Part shown: positions 25,446-32,703 of the stretch, piece by piece
How the letters are laid out: every line of letters begins with the position of its first letter
How positions within the stretch are numbered: the first letter of the stretch is position 1
Source of the DNA: Bacillota bacterium
GTDB lineage: Bacteria; Bacillota; Clostridia; Christensenellales; SZUA-584
NCBI GenBank assembly: GCA_023415795.1
Contig: JAEZJG010000013.1
Span: 1-55,760, forward strand
Direction: 5' to 3'
Length of the DNA: 55,760 nucleotides
The notes under the pieces: model-generated
The model's input: only the letters and a program-made list of their open reading frames with translations
What the model was told of the DNA's origin: nothing
Databases searched by the model: none
Translations under genes and position numbers: made by a program

Positions 25446-25685
25446 ATGCCGCGCAATCCAAACGGAATGCTTTGTGATGATAATGATCCTAATTCAATTG
25501 ATATTGACACCTTCAGCCGCAGAGGCAAGTGGGGTATCTCTGGCATTAGACTGGCAATTGTCGGCGGCGCTCTGTTATTTACCGGCTCGCTTTGCTCAGC
25601 GCAGGACTATACTACTCCACTGGATATCGAATACAACCTTGTGGATGTGACCGGCATGGCGGTTCGGCAATCCGTTAGTTGTTAG
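25446..25685 (+). CDS. hypothetical small protein
   Basis: A 79-residue frame starting MPRNPNGMLCDDND, with AAGGAGG seven bases before the ATG and only ten bases after recR. The region IRLAIVGGALLFTGSLCSA (34-52) could be one membrane segment. No family is recognised. Base composition is lower in GC than recR, and the gene sits where yaaL normally follows recR directly. Confidence 0.5.
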   Translation: MPRNPNGMLCDDNDPNSIDIDTFSRRGKWGISGIRLAIVGGALLFTGSLCSAQDYTTPLDIEYNLVDVTGMAVRQSVSC

Positions 25686-25760
25686 CGTCAAAATTCCTCA
25701 ATTATCAACCCATTTGCTCACTTTGTATCGAAACCAGAGTTTGACTTTGATATCAGCGCC

Positions 25761-26132
25761 TCAGAGCGCTTTTCTTATCTTTGCTCTGTCAGTGAAGGTT
25801 TTAGGAAGTGATACGTGCCGAATCGTCTTTGTATGGTGAACAGACTGTCCGTCCGCGAGAATATATACGGCATTTATCTTACCGGTCACCCAATAGCAAT
25901 TGTGTGCGTCGTCTATGTTGTTCACGCTTCGGATATAGTAAACGATGTAACAGCTTTGTCTTAAACCAAGCCAGCGGAATATGCGCCTGCGGTATACCAC
26001 TCCGCCTTCATTAGTTTCCACTTCGCTCCTTTTTCTGAAATACAACACTATGGGATTTTCGTGAACAACGTACCTTCGATTCAAATACATTTCCACATAC
26101 CAATTGCCTTTCGGGTCGTACTTATGCAGCAT
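25761..26132 (-). CDS. hypothetical protein, 123 residues, AT-richer than its neighbours
   Basis: The start ATG at 26132 has AGGAGGAGACGG before it. The protein is basic and aromatic-rich (MLHKYDPKGNWYVEMYLNRR; FRWLGLRQSCYIVYYIRS) with no membrane helix. The pattern KGNWYVEMY...VVHENPIVLY suggests a compact beta fold. I recognise no family. A TACAAT -10 with a TTACTT -35 lies about 45-75 bases upstream on the minus strand. Opposite strand and composition to the recR-yaaL unit suggest an inserted gene. Confidence 0.55.
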   Translation of the reverse strand: MLHKYDPKGNWYVEMYLNRRYVVHENPIVLYFRKRSEVETNEGGVVYRRRIFRWLGLRQSCYIVYYIRSVNNIDDAHNCYWVTGKINAVYILADGQSVHHTKTIRHVSLPKTFTDRAKIRKAL

Positions 26133-26301
26133 GCCGTCTCCTCCTTTCATTTATCGGTTGTTTTCTATATTGTACCACATAACGTCTGGGAAGTAATTAG
26201 CACCATTTTAGCCCGCAGTAACCATTGTTTAAGGTAAAGTATATAAACACCGCGAGTTGGCGATAATGGTCACATCAACTAATATTTCGGAGGTGACCCT
26301 T

Positions 26302-26508
26302 ATGGAAGCCGATTCTTACGCGGACGAGGTGAGGCAGGCCTTTGCCGATTGGCAGGCGGCCGCAAACTACTTTGACAACGTGGCAGACCCCGATCTGGTC
26401 GATTTCGCGATATACGACATGGAAGCCGCCCGCAAGAAATACACATACATGCTGAAGAAGGCGCGGGAATACCACGCGGAACGCAAGGCCAGCGGCGAGT
26501 GGGAATAA
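26302..26508 (+). CDS. YaaL-like DUF2508 protein
   Basis: From the ATG at 26302 (GGAGGTGACCCTT before it) the protein has 68 residues. It is helical, with the segment FADWQAAANYFDNVADPDLVDFAIYDMEAARKKYTYMLKKAREY, which has the DUF2508 spacing of W, N/Y, D and the KYxxLLKxA end. In most Firmicutes this gene follows recR directly and precedes bofA, a sporulation gene. Here 870 bases with two unrelated genes separate it from recR and no bofA follows. Confidence 0.7.
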   Translation: MEADSYADEVRQAFADWQAAANYFDNVADPDLVDFAIYDMEAARKKYTYMLKKAREYHAERKASGEWE

Positions 26509-26573
26509 TGCCGCAAGCAAAAAGGGAGTGCCCGAGACAAAAGGCTCTCCCCCGATAAGCTTATTATCCTTTG

Positions 26574-26600
26574 CAGCCGCTAATATAACGGCTGTTTTCT
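26574..26600 (+). terminator. terminator after yaaL
   Basis: CAGCCG (26574-26579) pairs with CGGCTG (26589-26594), followed by TTTTCTTTT. Confidence 0.8.
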
Positions 26601-26608
26601 TTTACCGA

Positions 26609-27151
26609 CTATACAGTACCCGGAACGCTGCCACTTCTTCTCACCAGCGGCTTAAGACGCTCAGCCAGCAGCATCACCGTGGCAATGAGCAGCGGTATTT
26701 TGATGAGCACACCTATGCCCCTTGTGGGCAGCAGCGCGATAATCGGTACACCGTAAAAAAAGTGTACCGTCAGCGTCGTCAGCACGCCGGAGCATAAAAC
26801 CTCGGTAAAAACCACCAACGCAACAGTCTTCCACAGCGTCACCTTCTTGGTTTTAAGGTAGAACAGCCCCGCCAGCACACCCACGACAGCCGCGATGATG
26901 GAAAAGACCGGATTGTAACCCCCCGCAGGCGACAAAAAATAACCACCGAACTCCGCAAAGAAGCCCACCATACCGCCCGCTATCGGCCCAAAATAGATGC
27001 CTGCAAGCAGCACGGGCAGCGCCATCAGCGACAGGTCAGATATCTTCATGCCGCCGAAAAACAGGTCAACGGAGATGAGCGCCTTCAATATGGCGCTGAT
27101 GGCGGCAAGCAGCGCCAGCACAACCAACGTACGAACATCAAATTTTTTCAA
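26609..27151 (-). CDS. folT: folate-family ECF transporter S component
   Basis: Substrate-binding membrane subunit for folate uptake, used with a shared EcfAA'T module (not in this window). The 180 residues form about six helices; the first, VVLALLAAISAILKALISVDL, and the following FGGMKISDLSLMALPVLLAGI are typical of FolT. The start is TTG at 27151 with AGGAGG nine bases ahead. A THF riboswitch precedes it and folC lies beside it, which together fix the substrate as folate. Confidence 0.92.
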   Translation of the reverse strand: MKKFDVRTLVVLALLAAISAILKALISVDLFFGGMKISDLSLMALPVLLAGIYFGPIAGGMVGFFAEFGGYFLSPAGGYNPVFSIIAAVVGVLAGLFYLKTKKVTLWKTVALVVFTEVLCSGVLTTLTVHFFYGVPIIALLPTRGIGVLIKIPLLIATVMLLAERLKPLVRRSGSVPGTV

Positions 27152-27160
27152 TACAAAAAA

Positions 27161-27207
27161 CCTCCTTTAATCAGAATGCACAGCTCTGCTGCCAAAATTA
27201 AAGGAGG
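27161..27207 (-). promoter_or_regulatory. expression platform of the THF riboswitch (SD-sequestering hairpin)
   Basis: On the minus strand CCTCCTTTAAT (27207-27197) is perfectly complementary to ATTAAAGGAGG (27171-27161), which holds the folT ribosome site and is followed by TTTTTT. The same hairpin could therefore block translation and end transcription. Confidence 0.8.
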
Positions 27208-27232
27208 CCAAAAACATCCTGTAAGTTTGTGT

Positions 27233-27332
27233 CACAGCGGACGCGACACGGCACCGCAGACTATTAAAAGTCTTTCGTTTAAAGGCAACTTCCCATCCTT
27301 TAACACTTAACGCGCCATGTGTCTACTCTGTG
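27233..27332 (-). promoter_or_regulatory. THF (tetrahydrofolate) riboswitch aptamer
   Basis: Read on the minus strand the conserved strings of the THF-I class are present in order: GAGTAGAC, GCGTTAAGTGTTAAAGGATG, GGGAAGTTGCC, AACGAAAGAC, GTCTGCGGTGCC, GCGTCCGC. Outer stem CACAG/CTGTG closes the aptamer. The order and spacing match known examples upstream of folT and folE. It acts by binding reduced folates and turning off uptake. Confidence 0.93.
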
Positions 27333-27344
27333 TATCCGTCTCGA

Positions 27345-27373
27345 ATTATATCACGTAGCCGTTCGCTTGACAA
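27345..27373 (-). promoter_or_regulatory. promoter of the riboswitch-folT unit
   Basis: TTGTCA (27373-27368), 17-base spacer, TATAAT (27350-27345) on the minus strand, with a start near 27338 just ahead of the aptamer. It abuts the end of folC, so folT has its own promoter. Confidence 0.85.
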
Positions 27374-27381
27374 AGGTATTT

Positions 27382-28659
27382 TTATCGAAATACTATGGAT
27401 CGCATTTTATCCGCCATATACAGCGATCCGCAGATCACCACCGCGCCCTCCGCACCGCAGAAGCTCAGCGCGTCTCGTACCGCTTCCTCCATATCGTCGT
27501 AAGCCTGCGCCATGCTGCCGTGAGCCTTTGCCACTTCTGCCACCTCCTGTGCCTCCAGCGCGCGGGCGTTGTCTGGTTTCACAGCGTAAAGTCTGTCACA
27601 CAGACGTGTCATGATACCGATGCATTCGTCGTACTGTTTGTCGCGCAGCATGCCCATAACCACCGCGATGCGCCGCCCGGCAAGCTGGCGCTTCACCGTA
27701 TCCGCCAGCGCTTCCACGCCCTGAAGGTTGTGTGCACCGTCCAGCAGCACCAGCGGCTTATCCAGCAGCACCTCCTGCCGCGCAGGCAGGTATGCCGCCT
27801 CCAAACCGGCTATAATCGCCGCATCGGGCATCATAAAGCCGAACCGCTCCCGCAGCGCAAACGCCGTTTCCACCGCCATCGCCGCGTTGTGCGTCTGATG
27901 CCGCCCCGGCAGCCGCAGCCTTGCGTTGATGCCCCGGTAATTGACGACGATGCCTTCAAGCCCTTTATCCTCCAGCGCCAGCTGACCACAGTCGGGCACG
28001 ACGGTATCGTTGCCCTTCGCAGCCGCAGACGCCAATATCACGCTCAGCGCGGCTTCCGGCTGCTTCGCATAGCACACCGTCACGCCGCCCGGCTTGATGA
28101 TGCCGCACTTCTCCTTCGCGATCTGCTCAATAATGTCTCCCAGATACTGCATATGATCCATCGCAATAGCGGTGATCACGCTCACCAGCGTCGTTTGCAC
28201 CACGTTTGTTGCATCCAGCCGCCCGCCCAGCCCTGTCTCCAGCACCACAATGTCGCAGCCGCTGCGGTGAAACCACAGCAGCGCACAGGCGGTGAGCAGC
28301 TCGAACTCGGTGGCGAAAACGTCCTCTGCCGCCAGTGCGTCCGACGCAGACTTCACGTCTGTCATCACTGCCGCAAACGCAGCCTCGCTCATTATTTCGC
28401 CGTTGATCATTATGCTGTCACGATGCTCCGCCATGTGCGGAGATAAAAACAAGCCGGTTTTATACCCGGCCTGCTTCATGATTGACGCGATCATCACGCA
28501 GGTGCTGCCCTTGCCGTTTGTTCCGGCCGCGTGCACAAAGCGCAGGCTGTCCTGCGGCTTACCCAGCCGCGCACACAGCGCCGTCACTGTCTCCAGCCCC
28601 AGCTTAGAACCGAACTTAGTCGCCGCTTCAATATAACTTTTCGCTTCTGTATAATTCAA
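27382..28659 (-). CDS. folC: folylpolyglutamate synthase / dihydrofolate synthase
   Basis: Adds glutamate to (dihydro)folates, which retains them in the cell. The 425 residues show the Mur-ligase ATP site HAAGTNGKGSTCVMIASI near residues 42-60, GLFLSPHMAEHRDSI, ETGLGGRLDATNVV, and the C-terminal LDGAHNLQGVEAL. Full length. It is transcribed towards folT, which takes up folate, and together they form a small folate-salvage unit. Confidence 0.95.
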   Translation of the reverse strand: MNYTEAKSYIEAATKFGSKLGLETVTALCARLGKPQDSLRFVHAAGTNGKGSTCVMIASIMKQAGYKTGLFLSPHMAEHRDSIMINGEIMSEAAFAAVMTDVKSASDALAAEDVFATEFELLTACALLWFHRSGCDIVVLETGLGGRLDATNVVQTTLVSVITAIAMDHMQYLGDIIEQIAKEKCGIIKPGGVTVCYAKQPEAALSVILASAAAKGNDTVVPDCGQLALEDKGLEGIVVNYRGINARLRLPGRHQTHNAAMAVETAFALRERFGFMMPDAAIIAGLEAAYLPARQEVLLDKPLVLLDGAHNLQGVEALADTVKRQLAGRRIAVVMGMLRDKQYDECIGIMTRLCDRLYAVKPDNARALEAQEVAEVAKAHGSMAQAYDDMEEAVRDALSFCGAEGAVVICGSLYMADKMRSIVFR

Positions 28660-28679
28660 ACTCTTTGCCTTTCAATTCT

Positions 28680-29324
28680 TTACTCTGCCGCTGGCAGCCG
28701 TTTGCGCACCACGCACACCGACAGTACGAATATCCACAGCTGCAGCGTCAGAATGTTGATCCGCTCCACCAGACCGACAATCGGCGATCCCGTCGCCATT
28801 GTCACGGGTGTCAGCAAGCCCGCCGCCACCATCACGCAGGAGCACACCAGCATGAATACGCCCAGCTTCTTAAAGCCCGGCGTCTTCAGCAGCCCGGCCG
28901 CAATGAAGAAGCCGCATGTCACCGTCGTCAGCACCACCACCGCCGTCACCACAATATGCCCAATGTTCTGCACGTTCATCTCGGCACTTTCGGACAGCGG
29001 AAACAATCCGTAGCCCACGAGCGACGACACCTCCATGATAATCAGCAGCACCGCACCCACCCGCGCTGCCTTTCGCACCTTGAGCGCACGAAACGCCATC
29101 AGCAGACTGACTGCGAAAATGCATGCAAGTACGCCGTAAACAGTGGTGAACACACGCAGCAAGCCTGCGTTGGGTGCGCCGTCCCCCGTCAAATCGCTGA
29201 TCATCTGCCGGATATGACTATATTCGGGCCATAGTATTCCCCCCAACACCACGTGCGCAAGATAAACAAGTGCGCTGAGTGCGCCGCTGATGGCAAGGAT
29301 CTGCCAGATGCTTTTCTTGTTCAT
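28680..29324 (-). CDS. DUF998 membrane protein
   Basis: From the ATG at 29324 (AAAGG ten bases upstream) the protein has 214 residues. It has about six membrane helices, beginning IWQILAISGALSALVYLAHVV, and the DUF998 pattern YSHIRQMISDLTGDGAPNAGL after helix 1. Function unknown. It precedes folC by 20 bases on the same strand but has no evident folate role. Confidence 0.8.
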   Translation of the reverse strand: MNKKSIWQILAISGALSALVYLAHVVLGGILWPEYSHIRQMISDLTGDGAPNAGLLRVFTTVYGVLACIFAVSLLMAFRALKVRKAARVGAVLLIIMEVSSLVGYGLFPLSESAEMNVQNIGHIVVTAVVVLTTVTCGFFIAAGLLKTPGFKKLGVFMLVCSCVMVAAGLLTPVTMATGSPIVGLVERINILTLQLWIFVLSVCVVRKRLPAAE

Positions 29325-29478
29325 ATATATAATACCTTTCTGACAATATGTTGCACGTATTATATTCAATGCATAACAAGCTGTCAATCGCAATCGTTAG
29401 CCTCTCATACTACCCCCCAGGCAAAGTCGAAAACGGTGCTAAAATTCGTAGATATACGGTTTTAAGTGTGCATTATTA

Positions 29479-29520
29479 TGACAATTCCGTCATGCAAAAA
29501 CTTAAGTCTTACGTTATAAT
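29479..29520 (+). promoter_or_regulatory. operator and promoter of the two-component system
   Basis: TGACA (29479-29483), four bases, CGTCA (29488-29492), then a perfect TATAAT at 29515-29520 with no good -35. The inverted repeat takes the place of the -35, as in promoters that need an activator. The same TGACA-N4-TGTCA design stands before the ABC genes at 31935, so the response regulator probably binds both. Confidence 0.6.
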
Positions 29521-29536
29521 AGGGCTGGGTGATTAA

Positions 29537-30232
29537 ATGAAAACGATACTGGTCGTCGAAGACGACAAAACGATTGTAATGGGATTGGAATATTCGCTGC
29601 AGCAAGAGGGCTATAACGTCATCTGCTGCCATAACGTGAAGGAAGCGGAGAACGCGGTGCGCGAGCTGCCATTCGATTTGGCGCTGCTGGATTTGTCGCT
29701 CCCAGATGGCAGCGGCTACGATATCTGCCGCCTTATCCGCTCGGGAGGCAGCACGCCTGTCGTGTTTCTGACCGCGCGGGACGAAGAGGTGAACGTGGTG
29801 ATGGGGCTGGATATGGGTGCGGACGACTATGTCACCAAGCCCTTCCGCGTCCGAGAGCTGATGTCGCGCATCCGGGGCGCGTTGCGCCGTGCCGAAAAGA
29901 CGGACGACGCCAAGGACGAGCTGCGGCTGGGCCGCCTCGTCATCAACACGCGGCAGGCCAGAGTCACCCGCGATGGTGAAGAGCTGCTGCTGACTGCGCT
30001 GGAATATCGGCTGCTGCTCACATTTGCCGCCCATCCCGGTCAGATACTCACGCGAACGCAACTGCTTGAAGGCATCTGGGACATCGCAGGCGATTTCGTG
30101 AGCGACAACACGCTGTCCGTTTACGTGCGGCGGCTGCGCGAAAAGATCGAAGACGATCCCAACAACCCTATGCTGATCCACACGGTGCGTGGTCTTGGAT
30201 ATCGGGCAGGTGAAGCCAATGCTGCGCAATAG
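29537..30232 (+). CDS. OmpR/PhoB-family response regulator
   Basis: The 231 residues have a receiver domain with acidic pocket VEDDK, phosphoacceptor Asp in LALLDLSLPDGSGY, Thr in FLTARD and Lys in DDYVTKPF, followed by a winged-helix DNA-binding domain (LLTALEYRLLLTFAAHPGQILTRTQLL; VYVRRLREKIE). The stop overlaps the kinase start, so the two are translated together. From its context with an FtsX-type exporter it probably responds to envelope stress or antimicrobial peptides. Confidence 0.95.
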   Translation: MKTILVVEDDKTIVMGLEYSLQQEGYNVICCHNVKEAENAVRELPFDLALLDLSLPDGSGYDICRLIRSGGSTPVVFLTARDEEVNVVMGLDMGADDYVTKPFRVRELMSRIRGALRRAEKTDDAKDELRLGRLVINTRQARVTRDGEELLLTALEYRLLLTFAAHPGQILTRTQLLEGIWDIAGDFVSDNTLSVYVRRLREKIEDDPNNPMLIHTVRGLGYRAGEANAAQ

Positions 30233-31208
30233 AGAATACAAGCTTCTCGTACTGATACTTGCAGCCATTGCCGTGGTTACAGTGGTTGCCGGTTTTCTGG
30301 TCTCAGTTGCCGCCGGTATTGTCTGTGGTGCATCCATACTCTGCGCCAGCGCCGCCGCGCTGCTGTTCACACGGCGGCGTTACAGCAACATCGTAAAATT
30401 GAACGCCTACCTGAAGCGCATCAACAGCGGAGACTACACGTTGGACGTGCGGGACAACACCGAGGGTGAGCTGTCGATACTCAAATCGGAGATTTACAAG
30501 GTGACGGTGATGCTGCGCGAACGCAGCGAGCAGCTGGAGCGGGACAAGGTGGCACTGCAAAACGCACTGTCCGACATCTCCCATCAGCTCAAAACGCCCG
30601 TCACCTCCATGCTTGTGATGACGGATCTGCTGCTGGAGCCCGATCTACCGGAAGACAAGAGGTTCACCTTCACCGACCGCATTCGTGCCCAGCTGGAGCG
30701 TCTGTCATGGCTGGTGTCTGCCCTGCTTAAGCTGTCAAAACTGGACGCCCGCGCCGTCACCTTCAAGCGCGAGTTCATCCCCGCACGGCGTCTGTTGGAC
30801 AAGTCTTTATCGCCGTTGCGCATACCCGCTGAGCTGAAGAACATTACGATTCGTGCCGAGGAAAACGGCGTATTGGTATTCTGTGACGAAAACTGGACGT
30901 CCGAAGCAGTGCTGAACATCGTTAAGAATTGCGTGGAGCACACCCCGGATGGCGGCACAATCAATATTGTCTGCTCCGAGAACCCGCTGTTTACGCAGAT
31001 ACGCATTGAAGACAGCGGTCCCGGCATAGCTCCGGACGATCTGCCGCATATATTCACGCGTTTTTATCGGGGCAAAAACGCTGCTGACGACAGCGTGGGC
31101 ATCGGTCTTGCCATGGCTGCCACCATCGTGCAGGAGCAAAGCGGCTCCATTGACGCGGGCTACGCCCCGTCGGGCGGCAGCGCTTTTACGATTCGATTCC
31201 CCAAATAA
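30219..31208 (+). CDS. sensor histidine kinase with short-loop membrane anchor
   Basis: From the ATG at 30219 (AGGTGAAG before) it has 329 residues. Two membrane helices (about 7-26 and 28-47) are joined by almost no external loop, the layout of intramembrane-sensing kinases that take their signal from an ABC exporter. A HAMP-like linker (YLKRINSGDYTL) leads to the H-box ALSDISHQLKTPVTSML, then N-box IVKNCVEHT, G1 EDSGPGIA and G2 VGIGLAM. The nearby ABC exporter fits such a sensor pair. Confidence 0.93.
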   Translation: MLRNREYKLLVLILAAIAVVTVVAGFLVSVAAGIVCGASILCASAAALLFTRRRYSNIVKLNAYLKRINSGDYTLDVRDNTEGELSILKSEIYKVTVMLRERSEQLERDKVALQNALSDISHQLKTPVTSMLVMTDLLLEPDLPEDKRFTFTDRIRAQLERLSWLVSALLKLSKLDARAVTFKREFIPARRLLDKSLSPLRIPAELKNITIRAEENGVLVFCDENWTSEAVLNIVKNCVEHTPDGGTINIVCSENPLFTQIRIEDSGPGIAPDDLPHIFTRFYRGKNAADDSVGIGLAMAATIVQEQSGSIDAGYAPSGGSAFTIRFPK

Positions 31209-31223
31209 CAAGGGAGGTTTGCC

Positions 31224-31889
31224 ATGTTTTTTGAATGCGGCACTATCCGATTGTATTACGAGGTAGAAGGCAGCGGACCCCCGCTGATACTGCTGCATGG
31301 AAACGGCGAAACGCACCGGATATTCGACGAGGCTGTGCGCGACCTGCGCGCGCATTTTACTGTGTACGCGGTGGATACGCGCGGTCACGGCCAAAGCTCC
31401 CCCGTAACAGAATACCACTACGACGACATGACCGAGGACATATACCGGTTCATCACGCAGCTTGATATCAAGCAGCCGCTGCTTTATGGCTTCAGCGATG
31501 GTGGCATCGTGGGGCTGCTGCTCGCCATGCGCTATCCCGGCCTGCTGTCTCAGCTGGTGGCCAGCGGGGCAAACATAGAGCCTGCGGGCATCAAAAAACG
31601 TTGGTTGCTGCTGTTTAGGCTGCTCTATGCGCTTTCTCGCTCACCGCAGATGAAGCTGATGCTCACCGAGCCGCACATCACATCGGATGCGCTGCGCACC
31701 ATTTCCACGCCCACACTGCTCACCGCTGGCAGCCGCGATATGATCTTAGCCGCGCACACACGAATGATTCACACAGCCATTCCTGACAGCGAGCTTTTTA
31801 TCATTCACGGTGCAACACACAGCAGTTATATCGTGAACAGCAACGAAATCGCCGCGCTGTTGATTGATCGATTTGTAAAACAGACATAA
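31224..31889 (+). CDS. alpha/beta hydrolase
   Basis: A 221-residue alpha/beta-hydrolase. The oxyanion turn LILLHGNGETH is followed by DTRGHGQS, the nucleophile elbow GFSDGGIVG (Ser), an acid in TAGSRDMILAAH and the catalytic His in IIHGATHSSYI. There is no signal peptide. AGGGAGG lies before the ATG. It lies 15 bases after the kinase gene, so it is part of the two-component operon. Its substrate is unknown; detoxification of the sensed compound is one possibility. Confidence 0.9.
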   Translation: MFFECGTIRLYYEVEGSGPPLILLHGNGETHRIFDEAVRDLRAHFTVYAVDTRGHGQSSPVTEYHYDDMTEDIYRFITQLDIKQPLLYGFSDGGIVGLLLAMRYPGLLSQLVASGANIEPAGIKKRWLLLFRLLYALSRSPQMKLMLTEPHITSDALRTISTPTLLTAGSRDMILAAHTRMIHTAIPDSELFIIHGATHSSYIVNSNEIAALLIDRFVKQT

Positions 31890-31914
31890 TCAATATTATA
31901 ATTTTTCTGGCTCC

Positions 31915-31971
31915 TGACAAAGCCGCTGCTGCGGTGACAAAACTGTCATGTTCGCTGTCACCGTGTTGTCA
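31915..31971 (+). promoter_or_regulatory. operator cluster upstream of the ABC exporter
   Basis: A perfect inverted repeat TGACA-AAAC-TGTCA lies at 31935-31948. Further half sites are TGACA at 31915-31919 and TGTCA at 31956-31960 and 31967-31971. A TATCAT at 31983-31988 may be the -10. The repeat closely resembles the TNACA-N4-TGTAA sites of BceR-like regulators. Confidence 0.6.
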
Positions 31972-32019
31972 TGTGTGCCGTTTATCATGGCAGTATCAAA
32001 AGAATTTAAGGAGCCGTTT

Positions 32020-32703
32020 ATGGAAATCTTAAGAGTGGAAAATCTCACGAAGGTATACGGAACAGGCGAAGCCGCAGTAAAAGCACTGGATGGTGTCAGC
32101 TTCTCTGTGCAAAAGGGTGAATTTGTCGCTATCGTCGGGTCATCCGGCTCAGGCAAATCAACGCTGCTGCATGTATTAGGCGGCGTAGACCGGCCCACCT
32201 CCGGCAAGGTGTTTGTTGACAATACCGATATCTATGCGCTGAACGAAACCAAGCTGGCGATATTCCGCCGCCGTCAGGTGGGGCTTATCTACCAGTTCTA
32301 CAACCTGATCCCCGTGCTGGATGTGGAAGAAAACATCACGCTGCCGCTGCTGCTGGATGGTCGCAAGCCGGGCAACGCGCAGCTGGGAAGCGTATTGGCG
32401 CTGCTGGGCTTGGAAGACCGCAAGAAGCATCTGCCCAACCAGCTTTCGGGCGGACAGCAGCAGCGTGTTTCCATCGGTCGCGCGCTGGTCAACAGCCCGG
32501 CACTGGTGCTCGCCGACGAGCCCACGGGCAATCTGGACAGCAAGAACAGTGCGGATATCATCTCGCTGCTGCGCCACTCCAACCAGAAATATAACCAGAC
32601 GCTGATTCTGATCACGCACGATATGAACATCGCGCTGCAGGCAAACCGCATCATCAGTCTGGAAGACGGGCGCATCACCCGTGACGAGGTGACGCGCAAA
32701 TGA
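32020..32703 (+). CDS. ABC transporter ATP-binding protein (MacB/LolD type)
   Basis: From the ATG at 32020 (AAGGAG before) it has 227 residues. Walker A is GSSGSGKSTLL, Q-loop IYQFYNLIP, signature LSGGQQQRVSIGRALV, Walker B LVLADEPTGNLD and H-loop LITHDM. It is the ATPase of an FtsX-type exporter, and its end overlaps the permease start (ATGA). Under likely control of the adjacent two-component system. Confidence 0.97.
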   Translation: MEILRVENLTKVYGTGEAAVKALDGVSFSVQKGEFVAIVGSSGSGKSTLLHVLGGVDRPTSGKVFVDNTDIYALNETKLAIFRRRQVGLIYQFYNLIPVLDVEENITLPLLLDGRKPGNAQLGSVLALLGLEDRKKHLPNQLSGGQQQRVSIGRALVNSPALVLADEPTGNLDSKNSADIISLLRHSNQKYNQTLILITHDMNIALQANRIISLEDGRITRDEVTRK

